Below are positions 1 through 8,566 of a DNA stretch of 40,338 bases, piece by piece. A program made the translations under genes and the position numbers. The notes below the pieces were generated by a model, which worked only from the letters and a program-made list of their open reading frames with translations, ran no database searches and was not told the origin of the DNA. Each line of letters opens with the position of its first letter. Position 1 is the stretch's first letter. Source of the DNA: Candidatus Pacebacteria bacterium CG10_big_fil_rev_8_21_14_0_10_56_10 (lineage in GTDB: Bacteria > Patescibacteriota > Microgenomatia > UBA1400 > PJMF01); NCBI GenBank assembly GCA_002772645.1, contig PFDK01000010.1:1-40338 (forward strand), written 5' to 3'.

Positions 1-198
1 CATCAACCTGACTCTAGGAAGATCTAAACTTGCTTTAGCTGATCTAGCTGTATGAACTAGCACAAAGCGTAAGTATATCTTTGATGTTTTTCAGCCATGG
101 AGTATCTCGTGACCACCTCACGTTGTTTTTGTAACGTTGTCGAAGTATATCACACCGCTAGTGTTTACTTGACCTAACAAATATAGGACAATGTCACC
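1..198. other. Intergenic region at window edge, no firm gene
   Basis: AT-rich compared with the genes that follow. A short open stretch in plus frame 2 ends at a TGA at 53-55 and would encode a tail reading INLTLGRSKLALADLAV. It could be the C-terminus of a gene entering from upstream, but it is too short to assign. No tRNA, strong terminator or minus-strand gene start is visible. The last 35 bases hold a possible promoter for the first glycosyltransferase. Confidence 0.4.
164..192 (+). promoter_or_regulatory. Candidate promoter of first glycosyltransferase operon
   Basis: TTTACT (164-169) and GACAAT (187-192) are separated by 17 bases. Each matches four of six bases of the sigma-70 consensus. 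The -10 hexamer ends six bases before the ATG at 199, so transcription could begin at or next to the start codon. No Shine-Dalgarno sequence is present there. Pattern match only. Confidence 0.3.
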
Positions 199-1113
199 AT
201 GACATCTCTGTCGGTGGTGGTCAACACCAAGAACGCCGCCACCAGCTTGGAAAAAGCTCTTCAGTCAGTCAAGTTTGCTGACGAGATCGTGGTGGTGGAC
301 ATGAAGAGTGATGACGGCACGGTCAAGATCGCCAAGCGCTACACCGACCAGATCTTTTCACACCGGCCTCTCGATTACGTCGAGCCGGCCCGCAACTTCG
401 CTCTCAGTAAAGCTAACGGCGACTGGATCTTGGTGATCGATGCTGACGAGGAAGTACCAGCATCGCTCGGCAAGAAAATCCGGCAGATCATCACTGACGA
501 CCAAGCGGCCGACTGCTACTATCTACCCCGTCAAAACATCATTTTTGGACAGTGGATCAAGCATACTGGTTGGTGGCCGGACCTGGTGTTGAGGTTATTT
601 CGGGCCGGGCACGTGGAGTGGCTCGATGAAATTCACTCGGTGCCGATCACTACCGGCGTGGTCAAAGAACTGGCGGCTGAGCCTGAAAACGCCATTGTCC
701 ATCACAACTACCAATCTGTTGACCAGTACCTAGACAGAATGAACCGGTACTCTACTGTTCAGGCCCGGGGCGAGCTGGAGGTAGTCAAGACTAAGAGAGT
801 CCCGGAACCGATCAGGTTTTGGCAGGAGTTTCGGGCAGAGTGGCTGAGGCGGTTGTTTGCCCAGCGTGGAGTGGAAGACGGCGCTCACGGACTGGCGTTG
901 GCCATGCTCCAGTCGTGTGGCGAGATGGCGGTCGAGCTCAAGAAGTGGCAGCAGTTCGAGTTCGTCCCGACCCAGCTGTCGCGCTCAGAACTGAGCGCCG
1001 AGCTGCGCGAGTTCCAACGGGACTTAAATTATTGGCTGGCAGACTGGGAGCTGCGCCACAGCGCCGCTTCGACAGCCTGGTGGTGGCGGCTGCGCCGCAA
1101 GTTCAAGTTCTAA
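199..1113 (+). CDS. WaaE/KdtX-like family 2 glycosyltransferase
   Basis: A GT-A fold family 2 glycosyltransferase of the WaaE/KdtX type, expected to add a sugar from a nucleotide donor to a lipid-linked glycan at the cytoplasmic membrane face. Seen: N-terminal Rossmann-like start (SLSVVVNTKNA), ADEIVVVD, the metal-binding DAD motif in ILVIDADEE near residue 85, and the family block FGQWIKHTGWWPDLVLRLFR near residue 115-135. The usual NE of the first motif is NA here, and the usual VHE is IHS. The C-terminus is basic and Trp-rich (AWWWRLRRKFKF), probably membrane-associated. Length of 304 is slightly above the family norm because of this tail. First gene of a run of plus-strand glycosyltransferases. 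The sugar specificity cannot be read. Confidence 0.85.
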   Translation: MTSLSVVVNTKNAATSLEKALQSVKFADEIVVVDMKSDDGTVKIAKRYTDQIFSHRPLDYVEPARNFALSKANGDWILVIDADEEVPASLGKKIRQIITDDQAADCYYLPRQNIIFGQWIKHTGWWPDLVLRLFRAGHVEWLDEIHSVPITTGVVKELAAEPENAIVHHNYQSVDQYLDRMNRYSTVQARGELEVVKTKRVPEPIRFWQEFRAEWLRRLFAQRGVEDGAHGLALAMLQSCGEMAVELKKWQQFEFVPTQLSRSELSAELREFQRDLNYWLADWELRHSAASTAWWWRLRRKFKF

Positions 1114-1156
1114 CCCAAAGCTGCCTAAACAACTTTGAGTACCCTTCCAACTTATC

Positions 1157-2071
1157 ATGACCCATCTTTCCACTATTATTGTTCACTACAACGCCGATGA
1201 GCTGACCCAAATCTGTTTGCGCTCGCTCCAGCAGCTCAAGACCGACGGCATTGACCACCAAGTAGTGGTGGTAGATAACGGCTCGAAAGAAGCGCTGCGC
1301 TTACCTAAAGCTTTGCGGTCTAAAGGCGTGGAAGTAATTCGCAGTGACAGTAACTTGGGATTCACCGGCGGTAACAACTTAGGATTACGGCACGCCATTG
1401 ACCACTACAAATCAGATTGGGTGCTGTTGCTCAACAACGACACCCGGCTGGCACCCGACTGTGCCAAACGGCTGCTGGCTGCTGGCCAGACAGCTGGGCG
1501 GGTGGGCATCGTTAACCCCAAAGTTTACTTTACGGCCGGTCGTGAGTTCCACGGCCAAAGCTACCGGCAAGCAGACTTAGGTAAAGTGCTGTGGTATGCC
1601 GGCGGTAGTATCGACTGGGAGCACGTCACCGCTTTTCACCGAGGCGTTGACGAGCTGGACCGGGGCCAGTTTGACCAGGACACTCAAACAGATTTTGCCA
1701 CTGGCTGCTGTTTGTTGGTGTCCCGCCAAGTGCTGGAGACAATCGGACTGCTAGACGAGCGCTTTTTTTTGTACCTGGAAGATGTGGAGTTCAGCTTACG
1801 GGCCCGCTCGGCTGGCTTCGAGATTCGTTTCTGTCCTCAAGCTAAAGTTTGGCACGACAACGCCGGCAGCAGCGATGGGGCAGGTTCGAAGTTGTCTACC
1901 TACTACCAAACTCGCAACAGGCTGTACTTTGGGGCCAAGTACGGCGGCCTCTTAACCAGGATCAATACCACTCGGTTAGGATGGCGGTTTTTGACGAGCG
2001 GCAGTTCGGCCGAGCGGGCTGGAGCGATTGACATGCTGATCGGTAGAATGGGAAAACGCTCAGTAGTATGA
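1157..2071 (+). CDS. Rhamnosyltransferase-like family 2 glycosyltransferase
   Basis: A family 2 enzyme of the WcaE/rhamnosyltransferase type, probably cytoplasmic and acting on a lipid-linked oligosaccharide. Seen: STIIVHYN at the N-terminus, VVVDNGS, the conserved NLGFTGGNNLGL block near residue 70, the donor/metal motif LLLNNDTRL near residue 93, and the acceptor-side block DERFFLYLEDVEFSLRA near residue 200-215 with the likely catalytic Asp/Glu pair. It follows the first gene by 43 bases and overlaps the next gene by four bases (ATGA), so it is probably co-translated with it. No Shine-Dalgarno sequence precedes the ATG. Confidence 0.88.
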   Translation: MTHLSTIIVHYNADELTQICLRSLQQLKTDGIDHQVVVVDNGSKEALRLPKALRSKGVEVIRSDSNLGFTGGNNLGLRHAIDHYKSDWVLLLNNDTRLAPDCAKRLLAAGQTAGRVGIVNPKVYFTAGREFHGQSYRQADLGKVLWYAGGSIDWEHVTAFHRGVDELDRGQFDQDTQTDFATGCCLLVSRQVLETIGLLDERFFLYLEDVEFSLRARSAGFEIRFCPQAKVWHDNAGSSDGAGSKLSTYYQTRNRLYFGAKYGGLLTRINTTRLGWRFLTSGSSAERAGAIDMLIGRMGKRSVV

Positions 2072-2907
2072 CGCACTCGGTAGCCCATCCATCCCCGGTT
2101 TCTATCACGGCGGTCGTGCTGGCCCGCAACGAGGCCGCCATGATCGCCAACTGTTTAGCAACGCTTAAGTGGTGTGACGAGATAATCGTGGTCGATAACG
2201 GCTCCAGCGACGACACCGTAGCCTTGGCCCGACAACAAGCTGGCGTCAGAGTAGTTGCTGCCCAAAGCGGCTCGTTTGCCGAGCTTAGGCAGCTGGGTGC
2301 GAAGCGGGCCAAGACCGATTGGTTGGTTTACATCGACGCCGACGAGCGAGTCACTCCCGCCCTGGCAGACGAAATCAAGCAACAACTCTCGGACAGCGCC
2401 GTTCAGGCCCTGCAGTTCAAGCGTGATAACATCATGTACGGCCGACGAATGCGCCACGGTAACTGGCAGAAAGACCTAGTCACTCGGGCATTTAGGCGCG
2501 CTTCTCTCCAGGGATGGAGCGGCATTGTCCATGAGAGCCCCCGCTACCAGGGAGATACTTGCCTGCTGGCGCAACCGCTCATTCACCTAACCCACCGCTC
2601 GACTAGTGAGAACTTGCGCAAAACCATCAGCTGGACGGCCCTGGAGGCCGAGTTACTGTATCGCTCTGAACTAGCGCCGGTAGGATTTCTGACCATGTTG
2701 CGCAAAGGGGTAATCGAGTTTGTGCGCCGCGCTTGGTGGTGGGGCGGCTGGCGCGACGGTTCGCCGGGACTAGTGGAAAGCCTGGTCCAAGGCATCAACA
2801 AAATCTTGATTTACATCCAGGTTTGGGAACTCCAACGACGGCCGACGCTGCCCGAAGTTTATGACCGTGTTGAACAAGACGTTGCTCGGCAGTGGAGACA
2901 GCGTTGA
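2068..2907 (+). CDS. WaaE-like family 2 glycosyltransferase
   Basis: A second WaaE-like GT2 enzyme. Seen: AVVLARNEAAMIANCL, CDEIIVVDNGSSDDT, the DxD-type motif YIDADERV near residue 90, then DNIMYGRRMRHGNW and GIVHESP, which is the family VHE motif. The C-terminus has the usual family ending, a weakly hydrophobic helix with WWWGGWRDGSPGL followed by YIQVWELQRRP. It starts on the ATGA overlap with the preceding gene. A 52-base gap with three 11-base repeats follows before the next true start. Role: addition of one hexose or heptose-like residue to a membrane-linked glycan, by family knowledge. Substrate unknown. Confidence 0.86.
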   Translation: MTHSVAHPSPVSITAVVLARNEAAMIANCLATLKWCDEIIVVDNGSSDDTVALARQQAGVRVVAAQSGSFAELRQLGAKRAKTDWLVYIDADERVTPALADEIKQQLSDSAVQALQFKRDNIMYGRRMRHGNWQKDLVTRAFRRASLQGWSGIVHESPRYQGDTCLLAQPLIHLTHRSTSENLRKTISWTALEAELLYRSELAPVGFLTMLRKGVIEFVRRAWWWGGWRDGSPGLVESLVQGINKILIYIQVWELQRRPTLPEVYDRVEQDVARQWRQR

Positions 2908-2920
2908 GACGGCCAGCCGT

Positions 2921-2953
2921 TATCAAGTTGATATCAAGCCGTTATCAAGTCGA
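2921..2953 (+). repeat. Three phased TATCAAG repeats upstream of GT4 gene
   Basis: TATCAAG begins at 2921, 2932 and 2943, exactly 11 bases apart, in the gap between the stop at 2907 and the ATG at 2960. The middle junction contains the perfect palindrome TTGATATCAA (2928-2937). The outer two copies sit in an 18-base direct repeat, AGCCGTTATCAAGTTGAT and AGCCGTTATCAAGTCGAT, with one mismatch. One repeat per helical turn is the layout expected of a protein-binding site. Function is inferred, not known. Confidence 0.7.
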
Positions 2954-2959
2954 TGTCTT

Positions 2960-4051
2960 ATGCGAATTTGTCTTTACTCACCATACTTGCCCAAACACAC
3001 CGGCGGCGGCGAGCGTTACTTGTTCGACGTAGCCCGGTGTTTACGGTCCCGCCACCGCGTCCAGGTGGCTTTTACCGGCACAGATTGGCAAGAAAACGAG
3101 ATCAGACAGCGCTACCAGCAGTTCTTGGGCTACTCGCTAGAGGGCATTGAAGTGATTTCTACCCCATTGTTTTCGCGGGCAAGCTGGTGGCGAAAACTGT
3201 GGTGGACTAAGCAGTTTGACTTGCTCTACTACCTGACGGACGGCAGTTTGTTCTGGAGCTTGGCCGGCCGCAACATACTTCACATCCAGCTGCCGCTCAA
3301 ACTTGATAAAAGCGGCTGGATAGATCGTTTCAAACTCAGCCGCTGGCACGTCAAGACCACTAACTCAGAGTTTACCAAGGAGGTAGTGACGGCCAGCTGG
3401 CCGGTTGAGATCAACTACGTCCATCCGCCGGCTATCGAGTTACCGGCCAGCTTGCCCGGCAATAAACAGCAAATTATTCTCCACGTGGGCAGGTTCTTTC
3501 GCCAGCTCCACACCAAACGCCAAGACGTGTTGGTGGAGATGTTTAGCCGGCTCAAACAGCAGCACTCTCGGCTTACCCAGGGGTGGAAACTAGTACTGAT
3601 CGGGCCAGTCGAAAACCGTGACTATGCACGGCAAGTGGCCCAGCTGGCCCGCGGTTTACCGGTGGAAGTACACCACGACGTGACCAGGGCGCAGCTAGAG
3701 CAGTGGTACCGCCGGGCAAGCCTGTACTGGCACGCCACCGGTTACCAAGTGGACGAGCGCTCACACCCTCAGTTGGTGGAGCACTTTGGCATCACTACTC
3801 TGGAGGCAATGGCCTATGGCTGTGTGCCAGTGGTAATTAATAAGGGAGGTCAGCGCGAGATCATGGCCGGTCGCCTCAGCCAGTTGTTATGGACGGACCC
3901 CGCCCAAGCAATAGAGTTAACTGCCCAGCTAATTCGCGAACCAAAGCTGAAGCAGGAGATGACCAACTTGGCCAGACGGCGGGCTAGCCAGTACTCACTG
4001 AAGTCGTTTGCCAGCACACTTGAGTTGATGGTTTCGAGGCCCGATGACTAG
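2960..4051 (+). CDS. Family 4 glycosyltransferase (GT-B)
   Basis: A GT-B fold family 4 retaining glycosyltransferase. I use the ATG at 2960 rather than the ORF-track start at 2861, because the protein then begins MRICLYSPYLPKHTGGGERY, the typical family start, and the extra 33 residues would be translated from the repeat region and the end of the previous gene. Seen: donor-domain start IILHVGRFFRQLHTKRQD near residue 170 and the E-x7-E motif EHFGITTLEAM near residue 270, followed by GCVPVVINKGGQREI. The same ending is found in the larger GT4 at 27609, so the two are paralogues; this one lacks that protein's insertion. It overlaps the next gene by eight bases. Confidence 0.85.
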   Translation: MRICLYSPYLPKHTGGGERYLFDVARCLRSRHRVQVAFTGTDWQENEIRQRYQQFLGYSLEGIEVISTPLFSRASWWRKLWWTKQFDLLYYLTDGSLFWSLAGRNILHIQLPLKLDKSGWIDRFKLSRWHVKTTNSEFTKEVVTASWPVEINYVHPPAIELPASLPGNKQQIILHVGRFFRQLHTKRQDVLVEMFSRLKQQHSRLTQGWKLVLIGPVENRDYARQVAQLARGLPVEVHHDVTRAQLEQWYRRASLYWHATGYQVDERSHPQLVEHFGITTLEAMAYGCVPVVINKGGQREIMAGRLSQLLWTDPAQAIELTAQLIREPKLKQEMTNLARRRASQYSLKSFASTLELMVSRPDD

Positions 4052-5012
4052 CCCTGCTTTGTTTCCCGACCAGCCGATCAGCGTTGTCATTCCCAGTTTC
4101 AATGGCAAATCACTTCTCAAACGCCATCTGCCGGCAGTGTTCGCAGCCTTGCGAAGCCGCGACCAGGTTGTCATCGTTGATGACGCTAGCGGTGACCGGA
4201 CAGTAGAGTGGCTGACGCAGACCTATCGGCTCAAACCAAGAGAACAACCACCGGCTAAACAGCTGGGGCCGCGTTTCAAGAGTTCCCGCCGCGGTGATGG
4301 CTCGCCCCCACCGGCCGCCCAACTTTTGATGGGCAAGTATCGCTACCACCGTCAGGTCTTGGAGTTGCTGGTGGTAGCTAACACAGAAAACTTACGGTTT
4401 GCTGCTAGTGTCAACCGAGCAGTCAAGCTAGCTCGCTACAAACTGGTGTGTCTCCTTAATAACGACGTCCGGCCCGAGCCGGATTTTCTCAAACCACTAC
4501 TTGAGCATTTCCAACACCCTGAAATGTTCGCGGTGGGCTGTCTGGAAAAGGAGCAGTCTGGTACCAGTACTGAGCGGCTGAGCGGCAAGAACCGGTTATG
4601 GTTCGAGCGGGGACTGTACCGGCACAGCCGCGCTAGGGAGTTCGGCCCCGGGCCAACAGCTTGGGTGAGCGGCGGCAGTGGCCTGTTTTCCCGGCCCAAG
4701 TGGCTGGAACTGGGCGGTTATGACCCAGCATTTTACCCTGCCTACTGGGAAGACATCGACATATCATTCCGTGCCCGCCAAAGAGGTTGGCGAGTTTGGT
4801 TTGAGTCCAGGTCCGTAGTCCACCACCTGCACGAGACTACCAATAGGCCGGTTTTCGGTGACCATATAGAGCGGTTCAGCTGGCGGCATGGGCTGTACTT
4901 CACTTGGAAACACGCCAGCTGGCGGCAGCGGCTACTGTTTGTTATCTGGCAACCGTACTGGTGGCTGCTCAGATCTAGAAGTAAAATGGAGTTGGCCCCG
5001 GCAGCGCAGTGA
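4044..5012 (+). CDS. Rhamnosyltransferase-like GT2 with internal insertion
   Basis: A family 2 glycosyltransferase. Seen: SVVIPSFNGKSLLKRHL, VVIVDDASGDRTVEWL, NLRFAASVNRAVK, the LLNNDVRPEPDFL metal/donor motif, and the acceptor-side block YDPAFYPAYWEDIDISFRA. Between TQTYRL near residue 58 and LELLVVANTENL near residue 108 there are about 45 residues that relatives such as the 1157 gene lack. They are Pro/Arg-rich and low complexity (KPREQPPAKQLGPRFKSS, GDGSPPPAA). The insertion keeps the frame, so the enzyme may still fold with an added loop. It starts on an eight-base overlap with the GT4 gene and ends in a TGATG junction with the next gene. Confidence 0.83.
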   Translation: MTSPALFPDQPISVVIPSFNGKSLLKRHLPAVFAALRSRDQVVIVDDASGDRTVEWLTQTYRLKPREQPPAKQLGPRFKSSRRGDGSPPPAAQLLMGKYRYHRQVLELLVVANTENLRFAASVNRAVKLARYKLVCLLNNDVRPEPDFLKPLLEHFQHPEMFAVGCLEKEQSGTSTERLSGKNRLWFERGLYRHSRAREFGPGPTAWVSGGSGLFSRPKWLELGGYDPAFYPAYWEDIDISFRARQRGWRVWFESRSVVHHLHETTNRPVFGDHIERFSWRHGLYFTWKHASWRQRLLFVIWQPYWWLLRSRSKMELAPAAQ

Positions 5013-6670
5013 TGATGAAAAATTTCCAGTCCAGTACTTCCCGATCAGCCCCAACTTTTTCGGGCTTGCTGATAGGCGTAGTGCTACTGGCGGCAGTGTT
5101 ACGGTTGTACCAGTTGGGACGAGTGCCGGCAGGCATGACGTGGGACGAAGCGGCTATTGCCTATAATGGCTTTTCGGTAGTGACCACTTATCGGGACGAG
5201 TGGCTGGAACGCTTGCCGATTTCATTTAGGTCGTTTGGCGACTACAAGGCCCCGCTAGCCATCTACCTCAACGGGGCTGTAACTCGAGTACTGGGCCTGG
5301 AGCTCTGGGCGGTGCGGTTGCCGTTTGCGCTGGCGGGGGTGGCGGCAGTGGCCCTGATGGGAGTGATTTTGCGGCGATTAGCTGTTGACGATCCCGCTTT
5401 GAGTAGCCACAGTTTGGTACAGCCGGATAGTTTGGCGTTGGTCGGCGCGCTGCTGTTAGCGGTGTCACCGTGGCACCACCACTTTTCTCGTGCCGGGTTT
5501 GAGTCCGGACTTGCCCTAACGCTGCTGCTGGCCAGCGTCTGGGGATGGCTAAAAGCTACCGACGACCATCGCACTTACTGGGGCGTGTTGGGGTGGTTAA
5601 CGGTTAGCGCCCTGTCTGCCTCGTTGGCGATGTACGCCTACCACAGCGCTAAAATTGTGGTTCCCTTACTAGGCTTGGCACTTGGGTGGTGGTGGCGATC
5701 ATGGGTGAAGCACCACCCAAAACAGGTGTTGGCGGCGGCCGGACTAGGCGCGGTCAGCTTACTGCCCCTACTTCACGACGCAGTGGTCAAGGAAGGCATT
5801 GCTCGGTTGAGCCAAACTTCAATCTTCACGCCAGAGTTGTCTTTTGCGCAGCTGGTGTTGACGGCAGCCGGCAACTTTACCAGCCACCTGACCCCCGCCT
5901 TTTTGGTGTTTGGCCAAACTACCACCCTGCGTCACGGCGACGGTAGATGGGGGGTGCTGTTGGTGACCACTTTGCTGTTGGTAGTGGCGGCTCTGCTAGG
6001 TTTGGTTTGGCACTGGCGGCAAGGCAAAGGCATACCACGAACACTGGGCTTAGGCTTAGTTTGGGTGGGAGTAAGCTTGCTGCCGGCTGCCATCGGTTTG
6101 GAGGTACCTCACAGTAACCGAACGCTGCTGGGACTGCCGGGCGTGATTTTACTGGCAGTCGCTGGTTTACCCTTAGTAGAGCGTCTGTCCCGCCGAGTGG
6201 CCACCCAGTTGGACTGGACTCCCCACCGCACCAAACTGGCTGGGCTGAGCGTGTTGGGAATGATGCTGTTGCTGCACAGCTTGTTAACACTGTCGTACTT
6301 GCACGATTACTACACTCGGTTTGCGGCCGAGTCCGCGGCGGCTTTCCAGGAGGGTTACTTGGAGGCGTTTGAGTATGTGCTTCCCTTTGAGACAGGACAA
6401 CGAGGATCAGATATCACCAAGATAGTTTTCTCGTCGAGCTACGGCCAGCCGTACATTTATGCCTTGCTGGCCCGCGAGTCCAGTCCCTACCAGTACCACG
6501 CCGGTGATCTGATCAAGTACGAGTTTGCGGACGTGGACATAGATGACCTCAGCCGTCGGCAGGCGATAGTGGTGGCGGCGGGCAGCGACAACCTGCCGAT
6601 ATCAGAGGCCGACCACCTGATCTTAGGCAGTGACTCAAGCGTCAGGTTTGCCATTTTCATATTGGAGTAA
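5012..6670 (+). CDS. GT39/ArnT-like GT-C membrane glycosyltransferase
   Basis: A polytopic GT-C enzyme of the PMT/ArnT (GT39) superfamily, which uses polyprenyl-phosphate sugars on the outer membrane face. Seen: one N-terminal membrane helix (LLIGVVLLAAVLRLY), then the first extracytoplasmic loop with the catalytic-type DE pair in GMTWDEAAIAYNGFS (D45-E46), then FRSFGDYKAPLAIYLNG and WAVRLPFALAG, followed by roughly ten hydrophobic segments and a soluble C-terminal tail of about 110 residues. ORF-track start 5009 is a GTG; the ATG at 5012 shares its A with the previous stop (TGATG). It is the first of three adjacent GT39-like genes. Acceptor and sugar unknown. Confidence 0.85.
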   Translation: MMKNFQSSTSRSAPTFSGLLIGVVLLAAVLRLYQLGRVPAGMTWDEAAIAYNGFSVVTTYRDEWLERLPISFRSFGDYKAPLAIYLNGAVTRVLGLELWAVRLPFALAGVAAVALMGVILRRLAVDDPALSSHSLVQPDSLALVGALLLAVSPWHHHFSRAGFESGLALTLLLASVWGWLKATDDHRTYWGVLGWLTVSALSASLAMYAYHSAKIVVPLLGLALGWWWRSWVKHHPKQVLAAAGLGAVSLLPLLHDAVVKEGIARLSQTSIFTPELSFAQLVLTAAGNFTSHLTPAFLVFGQTTTLRHGDGRWGVLLVTTLLLVVAALLGLVWHWRQGKGIPRTLGLGLVWVGVSLLPAAIGLEVPHSNRTLLGLPGVILLAVAGLPLVERLSRRVATQLDWTPHRTKLAGLSVLGMMLLLHSLLTLSYLHDYYTRFAAESAAAFQEGYLEAFEYVLPFETGQRGSDITKIVFSSSYGQPYIYALLARESSPYQYHAGDLIKYEFADVDIDDLSRRQAIVVAAGSDNLPISEADHLILGSDSSVRFAIFILE

Positions 6671-6687
6671 AAAGCCGAAAAGTAAAG

Positions 6688-8547
6688 ATGACCACATGGA
6701 GAAATCTGTTCAACCGGTTGGCTAATGACCTCACTGCAAACAAAAGGGTGGCAGTAGTGGTGATTGGCTTAGTTTTACTGGCCGGCTGGCTGAGACTGTC
6801 AAACTTATCGAGCTTGCCGCCGGCTCCTTACTGGGAAGAAGTAGCCTTGGGGTACGACGCCTACTCAATACTTAAAACCGGTCGTGACCACCACGGTCAC
6901 AGCTGGCCGCTGGTGGCATTTGAGTCGTTTGGGGACTGGAAGCCGTCGGGTTACTTTTACGCTTTAGTGCCGTTCATCGCCGTGCTGGACCTGTCGGTGC
7001 AGGCGGTCCGTCTACCGGCTGCCGTAGCCGGTTGGCTGAGCGTGATTGGTGTGGGAGTGCTGGCCTGGCAACTGGCCGATTTGTTTTTTGAGCGGCGCTG
7101 GCGCATGGGACTGACTGCGGCCGCCGTGCTGGCTGCAGCTACTTCACCTTGGGGAGTCCAGTTTTCGCGGGGGGGATGGGAAGTGACGCTGGCTACCTTG
7201 TTCATCATTTTAGGAGTAATCAGCTGGCTGAAGTTTACCGGTCGACAGTTGGCTGAACAGAGCGACCAGGCTCTGGAGGGTGTCTCGACGCGGTGGTTGC
7301 TAGCCAGCATCGCCTTTTTAGGCTTAGCGATGTATACCTACCAGGCAGCCAGATTAATAGTGCCGTTGATGGTGCCAGGCCTAGTGCTGATCTGGTGGTG
7401 GCGTTCACACGGATCGCTGTACCCGCCTCGGCCGCTCCAGCTTGGTCAAGCCTTCCTGGCTAGGCACCGGCGTCAGCTACTACTGGCGGTGGTGACCGGA
7501 TTGGTGATGACTGCCCCGATTATCATCGACTTAAACAGCCCAACCGTGTCCCAGCGCTTCACTGAGACTAGCGTTTTACATCTGCTTGAACCCATCGAGA
7601 CGAGCAACAGCATTCAGCAAGCCGCCGGCCACAGCTTGCTTTCCCGGCTGTTCGCCCATCGCTACTTAGTGTTTGGCCGAGTGATTGCCGGCCAGTTCCT
7701 GAGCCACTTTCGGCCTGATTTCTTGTTTTTAAGCGGCGATGTCAATCCCCGCCACAGCGTCCAGTTGTTTGGCCAGCTTCTCTATAGCGACGTAGTTTGG
7801 CTGACAGTCGGGGCAGTAGTGATACTTCGTCGGCGCAGCTGGGCTGGCTGGTTGCTGGGCTGGTGGTTAGTAGCCGGGATTGTGCCGGCTAGCTTGACCA
7901 GGACTGTACCTCATGCTTTACGAATCCTGCCCAGCTGGCCGGTGTGGATGTTGATGATAGCCATCGGCATGACCGAGGTGCTCAGACTGGCGCATCAGCT
8001 AATTGCTTCGCTGCCGGCACTACCCAGGCTGGCGATGCCAAAAAGGGCCGCCCTAGGGGTGTTGGCGGCGGCGGTGGTACTTGCTAACCTGGTCCAGATA
8101 GGTTGGTGGTGGCGGGTGTACAGTGGTGTCTACCCCAAACAGCACGGCCGCGAGTGGCAAGTGGGGTACCGGCAAATGGTGATTGCGATAGAGCAGTTAA
8201 GGGCCGACCACCAGCAGCTGCCGTTGTACGTCACTAGGGAACAAGGCAGACCTGCCATGTACTACTGGTTCTATACCAGGACCGACCCCAGCTTAGTCCA
8301 GACTGCTCAAGAAACCGCCCGTCTTGACCAAGGAGAGTTTCTTACTTTTAACCAGTTCTCGTTTGTCCGCTCTATGGACGAGGTTCCCGTCGGCCCGGCC
8401 ATCGTGGCGGCCTCTCCTCAACAGTGGGCTGGACTGGAACAACGGCTGGTTTCCCAGCCGGTGACTGCTCAGCCGGTGTCGATCATTGTTGACACCGCTG
8501 ACCAGCCGGTCTGGACGGTGGGACTGTTGAGCGCTGAGGTGCCCTAG
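6688..8547 (+). CDS. GT39-like GT-C membrane protein with WEE motif
   Basis: Paralogue of the flanking GT39-like genes, with the same order of features: N-terminal membrane helix (VAVVVIGLVLLAGWLRL), first outer loop, FESFGDWKPSGYFYAL, VQAVRLPAAVAGW, many hydrophobic helices, and a soluble C-terminal region. The odd point is the first-loop motif: PYWEEVALGYDAYS has Glu50-Glu51 where the neighbours have Asp-Glu. In GT39/ArnT-type enzymes this Asp is thought to be the catalytic base, so the enzyme may be altered or inactive, or Glu may substitute. No Shine-Dalgarno sequence is visible; 17 bases separate it from the previous gene. Confidence 0.83.
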   Translation: MTTWRNLFNRLANDLTANKRVAVVVIGLVLLAGWLRLSNLSSLPPAPYWEEVALGYDAYSILKTGRDHHGHSWPLVAFESFGDWKPSGYFYALVPFIAVLDLSVQAVRLPAAVAGWLSVIGVGVLAWQLADLFFERRWRMGLTAAAVLAAATSPWGVQFSRGGWEVTLATLFIILGVISWLKFTGRQLAEQSDQALEGVSTRWLLASIAFLGLAMYTYQAARLIVPLMVPGLVLIWWWRSHGSLYPPRPLQLGQAFLARHRRQLLLAVVTGLVMTAPIIIDLNSPTVSQRFTETSVLHLLEPIETSNSIQQAAGHSLLSRLFAHRYLVFGRVIAGQFLSHFRPDFLFLSGDVNPRHSVQLFGQLLYSDVVWLTVGAVVILRRRSWAGWLLGWWLVAGIVPASLTRTVPHALRILPSWPVWMLMIAIGMTEVLRLAHQLIASLPALPRLAMPKRAALGVLAAAVVLANLVQIGWWWRVYSGVYPKQHGREWQVGYRQMVIAIEQLRADHQQLPLYVTREQGRPAMYYWFYTRTDPSLVQTAQETARLDQGEFLTFNQFSFVRSMDEVPVGPAIVAASPQQWAGLEQRLVSQPVTAQPVSIIVDTADQPVWTVGLLSAEVP

Positions 8548-8566
8548 TTACTACCTAATAGCAAGT

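Noticed and set aside
120-160. Inverted repeat ACGTT...AACGT near the window start as a terminator
   Set aside because: Only five pairs with the T-run in the loop rather than after the stem.
819-1160. Plus-strand ORF of 113 residues overlapping the first GT2 gene
   Set aside because: Shadow frame of the GT2 gene; Arg/Val-rich composition and no motif.
2861-2959. N-terminal extension of the GT4 gene from the ORF track
   Set aside because: The 33 extra residues come from the end of the preceding gene and the repeat region; the family start is at the ATG at 2960.
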